A DNA stretch of 64,000 bases from Parus major (GCF_001522545.3 NC_031799.1:44705182-44769181); one strand, 5' to 3'; positions 50,401 through 62,800 are shown, counted from the stretch's first letter. A program made the numbers and translations. Notes: generated from the letters alone by a model not told the origin.

Positions 50401-52977
50401 CTTTCTGATTTCACAAAGGAACGCTTTGAAGGAATGCTAAGAAGCTGTTCATATTCAAGTTCTCAATACTGTATTTCTTAAATCTTATTCATTTTTCCTA
50501 CGGGGACCCTAGTAATCCTCTAAAATCTTCTTAAGCAGGACATTTATAGCAGCTGAATCAAAGTAATATTATATGCTTAGAAACACACAGGATAAGAATT
50601 TTGAGACCTTAAATACAAACTAATGGATGCATAAACAAGAAGGAAAAAATGTTAGTTTATGCTTAAGGTTTTTTGGGTAGAATGGCAGTGATTTTGTGTA
50701 ATTCTTGATTGTACCACAGATCCCCACGGTAAATAATTTAATTTTTTTTTGTCTTTGTTTCTGCTTATCATAATTGATTATAAGATATGCTTTCTTCCTA
50801 TACCTGTTGTATTTAATAATGATCACTCTTGACTTTAGAAACACTGTTACATTCACCTTGTATCATTCTGAGTAACCTGACCTCTAAATCATAATTCTAC
50901 CATTTATCTGACAGTTTCTACAGGGTTTCTAATTATTTAAATTCCTACTCGAATGCAATAGGCAACAAAACACATACCAGTCCTTTTGTGACAATGGTAT
51001 TAACTTCAGCTTTTAGAAGCAGTTTGTGAACCAAATCAATGTATGGGTCTCATAGCTCTCTGTTTGGGGAAAAAAGCTCCAGTGTGTGTCCATAAATTAA
51101 AATTAGTTATACAAACTAGGCATCTATAGCAATAAGGTGAAGTATTAGCAAAATAAAGGAGAATCCTTCCCATAGAAAATAGGGAAGATAAATAATACAA
51201 TATTTAATAAACTTTGTTCCTCTGGGCTTGCAACAAGGATTTAATAACATCTAGAACTAAGACAGTGAAGTAAAATCATTAAAATTTTAACTCATTTCCT
51301 CATGTTTAAGGTCTCATTTAGTAATATATGTAAGGAATTTGATGGTCAAATTAGAAACACACTGAGAAGAATAAGCTTTTTTATGTAGAAATCAGTGAAA
51401 ATTGTCTTTAGAACGATCAGTTTGAAGTATTAATAAGCACTTTAATCTGATTGTAAGCATCTATTTTGAGTTTAAATAATATTCATAGTCTGCAATTCAA
51501 TGGACTAAAATGGTACAGAATTAAAAAAAATATACAGTATATTTCTGGGAATGAAATTTAGGAAATGCATTTTTCCTGTGTAGTTATTATTTTGCTAAAT
51601 GGCTGAGAAAGCTATTCTGGTGCAGAATACCAGAACTGAATTCTGAAATGAGCCATGTAAATAGGCTCTTAATCCCAAGTATTCCATGGAAATGTTTCCT
51701 ATGAACAAAGAAAAAAGAAGAAAAGACAGGATGAAGCTTCTGAAAAGTTCTCTGAAGGATGCCTATTTTTTCTTTTTTCTCTTCTCTCTACAGCATAAAG
51801 AGATAAATACCCTAATTATAATAATTATTGAGTTGCAGCCATGAACAAAACCATATGGATCAGGAAAAAACAGAGTTGAAATTGTTCAAGCACTTGTTAG
51901 AACCATCTTGTCCAAAGCTCCTAGTATGACAGGGCCACTTTCATCTTTCTTGTCGCTGCTGTTCTATACTGTGAAGACTAGTGATTAAAAAGAATGAAAA
52001 TTGATTTTCTCTTCAAAAAACTCACTCCTAACAGAAGTGCACTTGTGGTGATCCTGAGCTTACCCAATGAAATAGTACTGATACTTATAGCATAAAAAGT
52101 CAAATCTTCTAATAGTCAAGTATTTTTTTTTTGTACTTTGAATGTTAAAAAGAGAAGAAATCTGTATCATGATTCATGATTAATCGATGGAAGTTGTGGT
52201 ATAAAGTATCATTGAGTAATGCATTCTCATTTGTGCTTTGAACACCTTCACGAGGACATTTTGACTAGTGAATATAAAGCATGTATTATAAAGCAAAACA
52301 CTTTTTTGTCTTTTAAGATAAAGTGTTCTTTTGCTAAGTATAGCCAAGTGTTACACAGCTTAAATATTTGGGAGTTATAGCTCAAATGCTGAAAGAAATA
52401 AGATTCCAAAGCAGTAATCATTGTTAAGACTGATGCTATAAAACATTTTGGTGGGACAAATTGCAGTGTTAGCAGCCTCTTTCCGGATGCCCCATACTGC
52501 AAACCACGTATATGGAGAGATGTCAGAGCAGGTGGGTGGGATAAACCACTTAAACCATTGTGTCAGCCCCTGCTGCCTTGTTGCCCTTGCAGGCACAGTG
52601 GCGAACACTTTGTCACCAACAGATCACAGCTCAGAAAAGCAGCAGCACAGAATCCCAGGTTGTGGTAAATTCAGCTGCTTAAGCACCTACTTTCAGGATT
52701 TCCTCAGTTTCCCCAGTCAGAAAAAAAAAAACCCTCTTGCTCTTGAGAAAACGTTCCTTAGAAAAACGAAGTGCTTGAAGATTGAGCTCAACCTGGGTTC
52801 AGCTCTTTCTCCAGCTGAGCTTTTCCCATTTCTTCTATTTTCCAGAAGCTACTGTTTGATGGTCTCAGTATATGTATGAGAACAGGGAAGGGGGACCAGG
52901 CTCCCTGGGTTCAGAGCAAGCACTGGACATTTTGTGGTAAAGTACTGAAAATCTCAGGGCTGGATTCAGACAACCCA
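47452..52977. other. Gap in the dynein relic; no gene recognised
   Basis: AT-rich sequence between the CR1 and the next dynein piece. An open frame at 52448-52879 was considered as dynein and not accepted. Nothing else was recognised. Confidence 0.6.
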
Positions 52978-53043
52978 GTGGAGGTATTCTCACCAAGTTC
53001 ATTGAGACTGGATAGTGACAAACACCAACCTTCTTCAGTATTT
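52978..53043 (+). pseudogene. Dynein heavy-chain relic: FSP block
   Basis: The frame VEVFSPSSLRLDSDKHQPSS followed by VF matches the dynein pattern R-F-F-S-P-x-x-L-x-x-D-Y-K-Y-S-x-S-G-[IL]-Y. It keeps F-S-P, L, D, K and S with one inserted residue. It is correctly placed between the EFND and ENANLVF pieces. Short, so moderate confidence only. Confidence 0.45.
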
Positions 53044-54056
53044 CAGTATAAATCAAGGCAGGCAAATGTTTTCACTGGCCCCTCTTATGGGTGATCATAT
53101 AACCAGACATGAAATTCATGCATTTTAGGTGATGAGAGTGTTAAAATTTTCTTTCAGAGAATAAAAGGTGATAAGATGTAAGGAATGTGAAATATAAGCT
53201 GTTCACCAGAAACATGGTATTTTCCCTAGTGGAACAAAAAGTTGCAAATTGTTGCTATGATACCTCATCAAGAAAATTTATTTGATAGAGATTATTTTAT
53301 AGAGATGATTTTTCTAATCACTTAAGACTTCCAAATCCTTTTAGAAATACTGCTTTATGTTTCCAAATAGGCATTGCCGTTAATATTGTGCACTTGATAC
53401 ATAAGCAAGACCAATATACTCACTCTCGTGTCATGTTTTTCTCAAAAATGCTTGCCCCTGTTTGCCTATAGGAATGCTATTGGTTTGACCATAATTCTGA
53501 GGGCATTTAATTTGTTTTTGTTTTATAGTATGTTTGAAAGGATACAATCTAAACAGTTCATTGTTTTCTGCTTCGAACATGATGAAAAGCATTGTGAATA
53601 ATAATTATTAGATTAATTATTCCCAGCTACCCTTAATCACACAGTTAATAATTTTCATTAAATCCTTATGTTAGAAATGTTTACTACATTGTAGCTAAAA
53701 TCTTAATTGCCCTGAAGTGTATCATGATTTTTTTCTTTAAGGGATGTCTCTGAATATTTAGGACATCTCTTATGACGGCTCTGAAAGAACTGGAAAGCAA
53801 AACAGAAAGTGGAAGTTACTTTTGTATTACTCTGCTATTGCACAACTCCTTCTGCTGCTTATAATTTGAAATCTTACTTATTACACTTATATGTCCATCA
53901 AACACCAAGAGTTCTTTCACCCAGTCCATATAACAAGTGCAGGAAGAGTTTTGTCTACCGCTTTCATATTAGGCAAGTCCTTTTACTTGTACTTCTGAAT
54001 CACTGAATGTTCCATGCTAATTTTAGAAAGGTGAGTGTGCATGGGCTCCATAAGTT

Positions 54057-54119
54057 GTTGCTGAAAATGCAAGATAAGTGTTTTTGTATGAAACTATAAA
54101 TGAGTTCCAGCATATTTTA
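54057..54119 (+). pseudogene. DNAH6: Dynein heavy-chain relic with in-frame stop: ENANLVF block
   Basis: The frame reads V-A-E-N-A-R-stop-V-F-L-Y-E-T, then six residues, then I-L. Dynein has M-H-E-N-A-N-L-V-F-Q-Y-K-E-T with I-L eight residues after E-T, so spacing agrees apart from one missing residue. The stop TAA at 54075-54077 takes the place of the conserved Leu or Ile. Another TAA (54051-54053) lies just upstream. This is the clearest disabling change in the relic, unless the match is coincidental. Confidence 0.55.
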
Positions 54120-55618
54120 TGGAGGTCAAAGGACTTGAACCATTAGTTTATGTCTGTGGAAAGCAAAGGTCCTGAAGTTGACTCAAAACAGCGACAATAT
54201 GCATTTAGATACTGAGGTGTGAATGTAGACACCTTACTAAAAGCTCTCAATCACCCTTCAGATGTCCTTGATAAAGGAAAGCAGGGATCCACATTTCACT
54301 CAAAATATGATTGTGCTTTGGTATCTAGACCTCCTCAATTTCAAAGCTACTTTAGCAAATCTGCTTGTAAGCAGCAAAACCATCAGTATTTACTATATCC
54401 ATGCTATTGGTAATAAGTGTAGAGAAGATGTGCTGTTAGTGTTTCTTAGAATAACAGTGTTTCTTAGAGAAGTTCAGGAATAAATGAACTGGTACTGAGA
54501 GCTTAAGCATTCCTTCAGTCAGTAAACAAAAGTAACCTGACAGTTGTAGCCTTGTTACTAAAGTAAGATGTAACTAATTCTGCTTTGGGTATAGGCAGCA
54601 CAGTTTTGGTGGTATTTTTTTTTTTTTGGGGTCAGTCAGTCTGTACTAGGCAGCTCTGGATCCATCCATCAGGAGGGATCCACCCACATCAGAGCTTCAT
54701 GATGGGTCACTATGGCAGACTCTTTCTGAGTCACCTTCTCCATGCTAAGTACAAACAGAGCAAGCTCTGCACTGCAGTTGGAAAAGAATATATGTGTTCT
54801 ACTTCTCTGTGTATTGTGGAGAGAATAATTCCCTGACATCTACCACGAGTATTCACTAGCCTTACTTCTGAGACTATTTCAAAAACTCAGAGAACATCTA
54901 TCAATGTTGGCTGAATGGAAAAACAGGCTTAACTTCAGATCATCATTTTTTAAACAAGTATAATTTTTAATTGGATTTTCATATCAGGACACTTTAATTT
55001 TTACTCTGTGGAAGTTTTACAGATACTTGGTGATATTGGTGAGCTTGGCTATGAATAAGCTCTGATGTTAGACAAGGGTGCTTGCCCCTCTTTTGGTGGG
55101 CACAATGTTTTATAAACACAGTGAACCACTGCTAAAATATTCAGTATAAGTGCCCTGTACTTAAAATGTTCACTGTGCAATAGATAAATACTCCTGTGTC
55201 AGGTCTCTGTCACAACTTTATATCCATCCTCAGGATATGACAGGCCTCTGTCTGGGATTTCCTCCTGACACAGAGGAAAACATTAGGAGCACACCAGGGA
55301 TTTTTACTAACAGGATTTAATAAGTTTTACTTATGGGAAGGGACAATAAAATATTTTCCTTCTGTCTGTTAGAAGTGGTGAACACTATGGCAAAATTCAG
55401 CCTGTGTTCAAGACTAAACCCTGAGTAGCTGTTTCTGCTACAGGGACAAATTCCCTGTTTCCTTTTTCATATTTTTCTGCTAGGGAACTCCATGACACAG
55501 ACTTCAGTTGTGTCACCTGGAAAACCCTGTCTCAGTGGAGAAGAACTCCACAGCCTCTCTGAGAGCAGAACTGATTATCATCTTGCTAAGAAGATGCTGC
55601 TAGAATGACGTAGAAAAT

Positions 55619-55666
55619 GTGATCCCTGAACTACAAGAAGCTGGAAATATTTTTTTGATAGTTGAT
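55619..55666 (+). pseudogene. Weak dynein match: V-P-E block
   Basis: VIPELQEAGNIFLIVD compares with dynein V-P-E-K-L-E-M-E-G-A-S-E-S-L-F-V-K-D if three residues are missing. A TAG lies in the same frame upstream (55601-55603). Its place between the ENANLVF and SFLNNQV pieces is right. The similarity is slight. Confidence 0.28.
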
Positions 55667-56238
55667 CAATGAGATAAAAGCCAAGCTCTTTTGTTGTGTC
55701 CCTGAGAATGACAAAAGCTACTACACAGTATTTTTATATCAATATCTGTCTAAAATGACACACTTATTGCTGTCTAACAACAAACAGTGTCTCTATTTCC
55801 ATTTTTTAACAGCCACGGAAGAAGAGCATGGACACATGTATGATTTATTTTTTGCATTATCCAGGTCTGGAATGTCAGTGGGTCTTTGTGTCAGTTGGTC
55901 TTTATGCATCCCCAGGAACTGTGGAAAAAACATTTCTCCTACAAACACCTCTCTCTCTCTCTTTCTCTTACCGCTGAATTTGGACAATTTCTTAGGAATC
56001 TTTAGTGTTTTGCAGATGCTTGTCATCCACCCTTAGTTTTCCAAAAGCCCAGATTTTTATTTGGCCATCTTGCCCATGGTATAAATCTGTCTGCTTTTTG
56101 CTATTGAAAAACTCCCTCAAATGCCAAAATACCAAAAGCTGAGATTGTTATATTGTTGCATAAAAAGCATGGTATTATCCTATGGGAGAAATCATTACTA
56201 AAAAACAGCTATGAATAAGGGAAAAGTGATCCAATTCT

Positions 56239-56454
56239 GATTTTAGGACAATGCTTATAAGTCTTGTTTTAGGAACTCTAGGGAAACTCTCAAAAAAGCT
56301 AATGCTGTTTTTTAAGTCAGAAGGGATGGAGAACATCAATAGTAGTTTTCTAAACAATCAGGTTTCTGCTCTGTCAGCCAATGCAGCATATCTTCTGAAG
56401 CCTTTAGGTAACTTTGTACAAGATTCACCTCAGGATAGCCATTCTAGATGGTTC
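56239..56454 (+). pseudogene. DNAH6: Dynein heavy-chain relic: C-terminal SFLNNQV block
   Basis: The open frame reads LISLVLGTLGKLSKKL and, after a short insertion, GMENINSSFLNNQVSALSAN, then AAYLLKPLGNFVQD. Dynein heavy chains have L-I-x-x-S-L-x-x-L-x-K-A-I-x-G-L, then M-E-x-V-Y-x-S-[FL]-L-x-x-Q-V-P-x-L-W-x-x-x-A-Y-P-S-L-K-P-L-G-S-W-V-x-D-L. SFLNNQV, A-Y and L-K-P-L-G are exact. The nearly invariant Trp after V-P-x-L and the P-S before L-K-P are lost. The frame stays open to 56568 but similarity fades after about 56454. No convincing later C-terminal exon follows within the window. Confidence 0.78.
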
Positions 56455-57029
56455 ATGCTGAACCTGACCTTTCTCAGCTTTAATTGGGAGACCTGTCCAG
56501 AGATACAAAAGAAAAGTCTGGCCCAAATTTGCCATGTATTCCTTTCTCCGAAGGTAATTCGGAATTAAAATCCAAAATTCACACAGCTGACTGAAAAGCC
56601 TGTTAGTCAAGTCTTTTCTTGGACATCTGGTTGCAATCTGCTGCTATTCTTCAAGACAAAGACTTCTGGGCACTGGGGAGAATAAGCTGAAACACAGCCC
56701 TTGTGGAACATGTGGTAGTCAGCACCTTCACATCTTGAGCCTTCCAGGTCATTGCACTGCATCAGTCTCTTAGATAGGGTCTTTTTCTGTCTGATCTCTC
56801 TGGAGCTATTGTTTCCCATTCCACTTCGAATATCATGTGCTTAATGCCATTTTCCCAGGTGTGTGGTCCAGAATGTTTCTGGCAGCAGCATTCCAATTAA
56901 GGCTGAGGACATCTTAGCATAATTAGAGAGAACAAAGTCTTTAGGTGTCCTCCTTATTACCACAAACACTACTTGCCTTTAAAAAAATTCCTGCTGAGAA
57001 CCTGAATCTCTGGCAGTCTTTTCTGCTGA

Positions 57030-57105
57030 CCATAGATCTGTTTATGGGGAGTATGCTGGAACGCTTAATCCCAGAGCATGTTCATTTTAATTTCAGCAGC
57101 AGCAG
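57030..57105 (+). pseudogene. Very weak dynein match: F-M block near the C-terminus
   Basis: IDLFMGSMLERLIPEHVHF recalls dynein V-H-G-M-F-M-D-A-S-R-W-D with a later P-V-V-H-F, but only F-M and V-H-F agree and the spacing needs a deletion. It is listed because it falls in the expected order. Confidence 0.15.
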
Positions 57106-57120
57106 GGATTTAGTGAAGAG

Positions 57121-58668
57121 GTTTGCTAGACTGGTAATATGCAGTGGATACATCTTCAAAGAACACCCAAGAGACTTTAACAAACAGGGCATGTTAAATG
57201 TTATGTTTGGAGTGAGCTAATGTTTGAGATTATATATGTAGCACAGTCCTAAACCTTCAGTTTCTCCTGTTCAGAATCTTATGCACCTTATAACTAATGT
57301 GGAAGATTCTCTTTTGTCACTTCCACTTCCTTCTGCTCATCATTGTTTACCTGTGCTATGTAAGAATCACATAATTTTGCAATAGAATTTTGACTTTTGG
57401 ATGCATAGAATTATAAAATTGGAAGCTTTCTGAACTGGCAAAAAAACTCCTTCAGCTCTGACTTCCTTGTGAAGTCAAGGTATCTGAGCTTTCAGAGTGC
57501 TGAGAAAATGCACTATTTAAATACCTAGGTCATATGTGGAGATATTCATGTTAACCATAAACATGTTTTATATTCTCAGTTCTTCTCAAGATATAATATG
57601 TGGCCTGTTAATTCCTCAGGTATCGTTAGATGCAAAGCTGTAGAAACCAATTTCTATTTAAGAAGGCATAATCAGGTCATAGAAATTGTTGGTCCTCTTA
57701 GTTGGACACTGGACTAGAAGGATCTGTCATCACCACGCTATGGATCATTTAGGTGTGCTTCATATGGGCGGAACTTAGCTATGAACTTCCAAGTACAGTT
57801 TAAGTATGCACTGTTAAAACTGGCATATTACATTTTGTAAAATACTCAGTTTGTAGTGTTGTTGCCAAAAAAGTCACCAAAAGTCTTTCTGGTCCTGGGA
57901 TTTTCTTTCCCACGGGGATTTTTGACAGGTTATAAAAACCCCACCAACAATCCAAAATTAAAACCAAACTAAAACAACAATAAAAGACAACAAAACAGCC
58001 AAACAAAAATCCCACAACAACACCAAAGCCCCTAAACCAACTAAACAAAAACCAATGTAAATGGAAATACATTTTCTTCCTACAGAGTTCCAGAACATGG
58101 ATTCTGGTTGTTCATATGTTGGGTTGTCTTCTTTTAACTTCCCCTAGATTAAAGGAAAAGGGGAGCCATCACCTGTAATTTTGAATAGTCCTTGTGGCCT
58201 GACAGACTCTATGGAGATTTATAGGTTAATTATGCATCATTCTTCTATTGATTATAAAATGAAAAATCTTGGCTTTTGCTTAGGAGTAATTTTTCTTTAT
58301 ACAATCAAACTGAAAGTGCTACCCAAATAAAAATTAATTCTTAACTACTAATCATATGCCTTCTCAAAAGATCATAAAAACTAGGGTAAGTTTTTAATCA
58401 GAATTATTTCTCACTAAAATAAAATTCACAATAATATTGGTACATCTATTTTTAGCATTCTCTATGGCTTTGACCTTATCTCTTTCTTCATGAACTTCAG
58501 TATTTTATACTGAGTGGATTCTGGGTTTCTGTTTGGTTTTTCTTGTCAGTGACATTTTAATTATTGTTTTCACTATTTGATGTTCTTTTCAGTGTCTGTG
58601 TCCTGAGGATATTCTCTTGGTTTATGGGAAGTTTTTGACTGCAAGTCCTTGGGTTAATGACAGCATTA
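57121..58668. other. No gene recognised; C/A-rich patch
   Basis: AT-rich sequence with a C/A-rich patch at 57934-58055, the same low-complexity type as the G/T patches but on the other strand. Nothing else seen. Confidence 0.65.
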
Positions 58669-59297
58669 TGTGCTGGTTTTGGATGGGGTAGCATTAGTTT
58701 TTTTCACAGTGTCAGGTATGGGGCTGTGTTTTGAATATGTGCTGAACACAGGATTGATAATATAGAAATTTTTTGTTATTGCTGAGCAGGGCTGACACAG
58801 AGCCAATACTTCTGCTTTATCCTGCTGCCAAGCTGCTGAGGAAGCTAGAACTACATGGGAGGCTGGGGAGAGAACCAAACTGACCAAAGGAATATTCTAG
58901 ACCATCTGACATCCTGCTATGTAGTTCAAGCTGCGTGCAAGAAGGAGGAAGGAGGAAAGAGTGGATATTTGGATTGATGGNNNNNNNNNNNNNNNNNNNN
59001 NNNNNNNNNNNNNNNNNNNNNNNNNNNNNNNNNNNNNNNNNNNNNNNNNNNNNNNNNNNNNNNNNNNNNNNNNNNNNNNNCACCTGTCTGCTCCTGGGGA
59101 ATGGTGAATGAGTTCTTTGGGTTTTTTGCTTGCGTGTGTGGCTTCTGTATTCCCTATGCAACTGAAATGTTCTTCACCTGTGAGTTTCCCAGCTTTTACC
59201 CCTTCCAATTCTCTGCCCAGTCCATCCCACTGGTGGAACAGTGAGGAAGAATGGCTGTGTGTGGAGCCTGCTTGCTGGCTGGGGTTAAACCACAACA
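58669..59297 (+). mobile_element. LTR of an avian endogenous retrovirus, same family as 23670-24173, with assembly gap
   Basis: The element starts TGTGCTGGTTTTGGATGGGG, continues GTATGGGGCTGTGTTTTGAA and CTGACCAAAGGAATATTCTA, and ends GCTGGGGTTAAACCACAACA. These are the forward forms of the text in the minus-strand copy at 23670-24173. No matching target duplication is visible: flanks are CATTA and CAGGG. The central part is replaced by 100 N. No internal viral genes are visible. Open frames across the N run are artefacts. Confidence 0.8.
58981..59080. other. Assembly gap (100 N)
   Basis: Exactly 100 N, the conventional placeholder for a gap of unknown size. The missing sequence lies inside an LTR, so internal proviral sequence could be hidden here. 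Confidence 0.99.
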
Positions 59298-59602
59298 CAG
59301 GGTCACAGGAGATTCCTCATCTATGCAAATGAATCTATTGGTGTCAGTGACTTTTTTGGAGCTGCAGAGGAACTGTGAAGCTGATCTGCAAGTGTAACAT
59401 TCAGCACTCCATTGAGTACCAGAGCAGGTACCTGCCAATCACAGATAAGGATTTCTTTGAAATTTCATTTTTCTCTTCAACATTTTCATCTTTTTGAGCT
59501 GGAAAGTGAACGTTTGAATCCACAAAATATGAAATCTAAACCTTTGCTAGGTGCTGAGCAAAGGTTACATGAGTGTGTACTGACATGGGATCATTGAACC
59601 AT

Positions 59603-59865
59603 AAAATCACAGGATCATAGGATGGTTTGTGCTGGAAGGGACCTTAAAGATCATCTAATTGCAACCCCCCTGCCGTGGGCAGAGACATCTTGCACTAGAC
59701 CAGAGCTCAGAGCACTATCCAAACTGGCTTTGAACACTTTCAGGGATAGGGCATCCACAACTTCTCTGGGAAACCTGTTCCAGTGTCTCACCACCCTCAC
59801 AGTAAAGAATTTCATTCCAACATCTGATTTAACTCTCGTAGTTTAAAATCCTTCCCCCTTTTTCT
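59603..59865 (-). repeat. CR1 LINE 3' fragment
   Basis: ATCACAGGATCATAGGATGG, AAGGGACCTTAAAGATCATC and TTCCAGTGTCTCACCACCCT are the reverse complement of the avian CR1 3' end. Confidence 0.93.
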
Positions 59866-62800
59866 ACCACAATCTGCCCTACTATAATGCTGTACTACAT
59901 ACATTTCAGGAATCTTTACCTGAAACACCATCAAGACTATTTTTTTCTCCCCCACAATTTCACAGAATATTATAAAGGAACATTTTTTGCCTTTTTCTTT
60001 TGCTCTTAATTTCTTTTTTTATCAATGAAAAGGGTCTTTTCATTCCTTGTTTTTGATGTGAAATTTCTGTGGGAAAAAAACCCTGGTGCTATTTGATAAA
60101 AATAGCTAAATGTATGACTTTAACCTTGAGGGATACAGAAGTTAAAGGATATTTAGATTTCTAAGGATGCCTTCACATTTTTTATGTTCTGTCATTGAAT
60201 GTTAATAATGAATGTGGCTTGAAAATTTTGGAATGCAATGTCATGTGCCTGAAAGCCAAGAGTGTCACAGATATGATCTTTAAATTTATTTTGATTAGAA
60301 TTCACTGTACCATGTCATGTACGCTTCCCCTTTCTGGATGCTGTATATGTTGTATAACCATGCAAATAATTTCGACAAAAATAATAAGGAAATAGATACT
60401 CCTAAAGTACCACAGTACCATATTCCTGTCCTTGGTCTGGAACTTAGATCCTGTTTTCTCTCATAAATGGATTTAAAAATCCAAGAAAATACAATGTCTG
60501 TATGAGTTAAGCATGTGTTCTGAAAATCAAAAACGTTGAATTTTATTTTTTCAATAGTATCTCTTTTTAGAGCTTGCCATCGGAATGAATGCATGTTTTT
60601 TTACTAGCATTCAGTTCTTTTTATTCTTGCATTCTAATTGTATTTGCTTTTTTTTTTTTTTTTAGTTCAACACATTTTTTCCTTCAGTCAGACAAGCCTA
60701 TCTGACCTGTGTCAAAACTATCTTTTATTTGCACTAAATAATAATTTTATTTATTTATTTTCATCAGTTTCTTCCATTAAATGAAAATCTAAAGGGACAG
60801 GGTGCTGACAGCCTGTGTAACAACTCAGAGGCTTCTGTTCACAGAATAAATTCTCTATGTGTTGAAGAACTAGTAAACTTTCCTTTCCAAAATTGTGTCT
60901 GTGACATGATCAAGATATTCCCAATATTAAAATAACTGTGGCATGATTAGGACTTTGATTGCTAATAATGATCATGATTATCACCGTAAAGATTTTTTTA
61001 CTCATACCTAATCAGCTAACAATCCAGACATTTTGCTTTGTCACATGAAAGGTGGGTTTTTCAAGTGATTGAGACTACTGGATTAATTTATATGCTAGAT
61101 ATTAGCAAGGAGCAATAAATATGTCAATAATTTATTAGGGAAACTGAACTCTCTGTTATTGGAAGTTAAGATTAAGCACCTTTTGAAAGCACTTGAGACA
61201 CAGCCAGTCTTGCTCCCATACTGGGACAGGAGAAAAATGGTGTGAATTATTTGTATGATTCAACAGACTTGACAAGGAATCGGAGTTAGAGACCTGAAGA
61301 CCATCTGAAATGGTGTCAGAAGGCAGTTGTGATGGAGTTTAGGTTTAACAGCTGCAGTATCAAACATAAACCCAAGATGCACTTCTGCTCCTACCAGTGC
61401 AGAGCCCTTCATATTCTATAGCTCATTCAACAAGAAGTAAAAGGAGGCAGCATTCTGAACACATGCTTTCTTACCTACATTGAAACTTGGAGTTTCAAAT
61501 GCTTCATGTCCTTTCTCCCTTAGTCTCCTTGTCTTCAAGAGAAAAAAACAAGCATCAGAACCTAGAAACCCTTGTTTAGCATCTAATTCCAAACTGGGTA
61601 TGTAATTCTGGAAAGCCTTTCAGCCAGAGGATCACTGCTCAGCCCAGTCTCTTAACCCACATGTAACCTCACTAAGTGTTTAACAGAGTTCTAAATTTTT
61701 TTTTCCAAATTATGCCAAGAGGTGCCTCACAAAAGGGAAGGCAAATCAGCCTTTAAACCCTTAAAGTTTTGCCTTTATTTATTTCTGTGGGGATTTCACA
61801 GTATTTGGGGATTTCTCAGTATTTGACATCCTTATTGTCTAAAATCCCAGATTAGTCCTGTTCTTCATTAACTCTCTTCTGATTTACAGCATCCTCTTTT
61901 CCTAGGCACTTGGTAATTCATAATAATGGGTTTAGATTATGATCCCCTTCTTCTTTATTGTCATCAATACTGAAAAGTTAATTTCAAATGGAAGAAGTAT
62001 GCAGCCTTACTGTAATAAAGAAATATTTTGATATTCACTGCTCGAAGTTATACAGCTGCATTTCTCATGGTGGCAGATAACTTAGAAAACTTGCAAGACA
62101 AAAATGTTCTACCAAAACCAAAAAACCCACAAATTTTCATGTGTATATCTAGATATGCTAAGATAACTCATGAGTTAAAGTAAAGATTGTGTTTGACTAT
62201 ATGAACAGTTCTTTGTGTTTGATGAATAAACCAGGGCAGACTCTCATCCTGTAACGTTGAATAGCTTCATGGCAGGAACCCACTGCGTCTCCTGGGAAAT
62301 AAGGTGCTCCTCAGCAAGATAAAGTGCACAAGGACCTTTACTATTATGCTCTATATTATCAGGGGACAGTAAGATCACCACACCTTGTGTAACATTGCTG
62401 TAAGTGCCTGGATTTTGGAAAGTATATTATTAGTTAGTCAGGGTTAGTTTCTTGTTGCCATTTAACCTTTGCAATCAACTTGGGATCTTTTCCTTCTCTT
62501 GGAATTAAATACACCATGACACTAACTGGTGATGCCATGAAGAGCTGCGAATCAGTATGTATCAATTTTTCCAAGTGGAATGTAATTCTCAGGAAAATCT
62601 TAGATTCGTTCACACATTTTTCTGCCATGTTCTCTCTGTAAAGTAGCCATTTTCTCCTGCTATTTTACATAGTTTGTTCTACAAACCTTGTGTAACAATG
62701 TTATTACCTTTCAGAAGGCCAAGTGATAAGCAGATAGCTAAAGGCTCTGCCTCATATGTGATCTGAGAAAGTAATCAGCAATTAGTTTCAGTCCAGTGTA

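Larger units (their letters stand above)
36669..57120 (+). pseudogene. DNAH6: Relic of an axonemal dynein heavy chain (DNAH6-like), C-terminal motor part
   Basis: Dynein heavy chains of this family are ~4,000-residue ATPase motors of ciliary inner arms. Separate stretches on the plus strand align in order with the dynein C-terminal region: before AAA6 (36669-36782 weak; 37094-37276), AAA6 (39475-39710), the FLQN block (43034-43090), the EFND block (44442-44528), a possible G-x-[IV]-T block (44655-44708 weak), the FSP block (52978-53043), the ENANLVF block (54057-54119, with stop), a V-P-E block (55619-55666 weak), the SFLNNQV block (56239-56454) and a possible F-M block (57030-57105 weak). 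Each is short, kilobases apart and diverged, and expected sequence between them (for example the LGQGQGP motif) was not found. Intron-scale spacing rules out a processed copy. The closest paralogue is DNAH6 by the S-T-G of VLSTG and the terminal C-S-E-R, judged from memory. Confidence 0.75.

Noticed and set aside
52448..52879. 143-codon open frame with GEMSEQVGG, first taken for the dynein GEITYGG block
   Set aside because: Only G-E and G-G agree and spacing is off. The weak match at 44655-44708 competes for the same block and keeps more residues.
58817..59298. Minus-strand frames running across the N gap
   Set aside because: They cross 100 unknown bases inside an LTR; the frame across a gap of unknown size means nothing.
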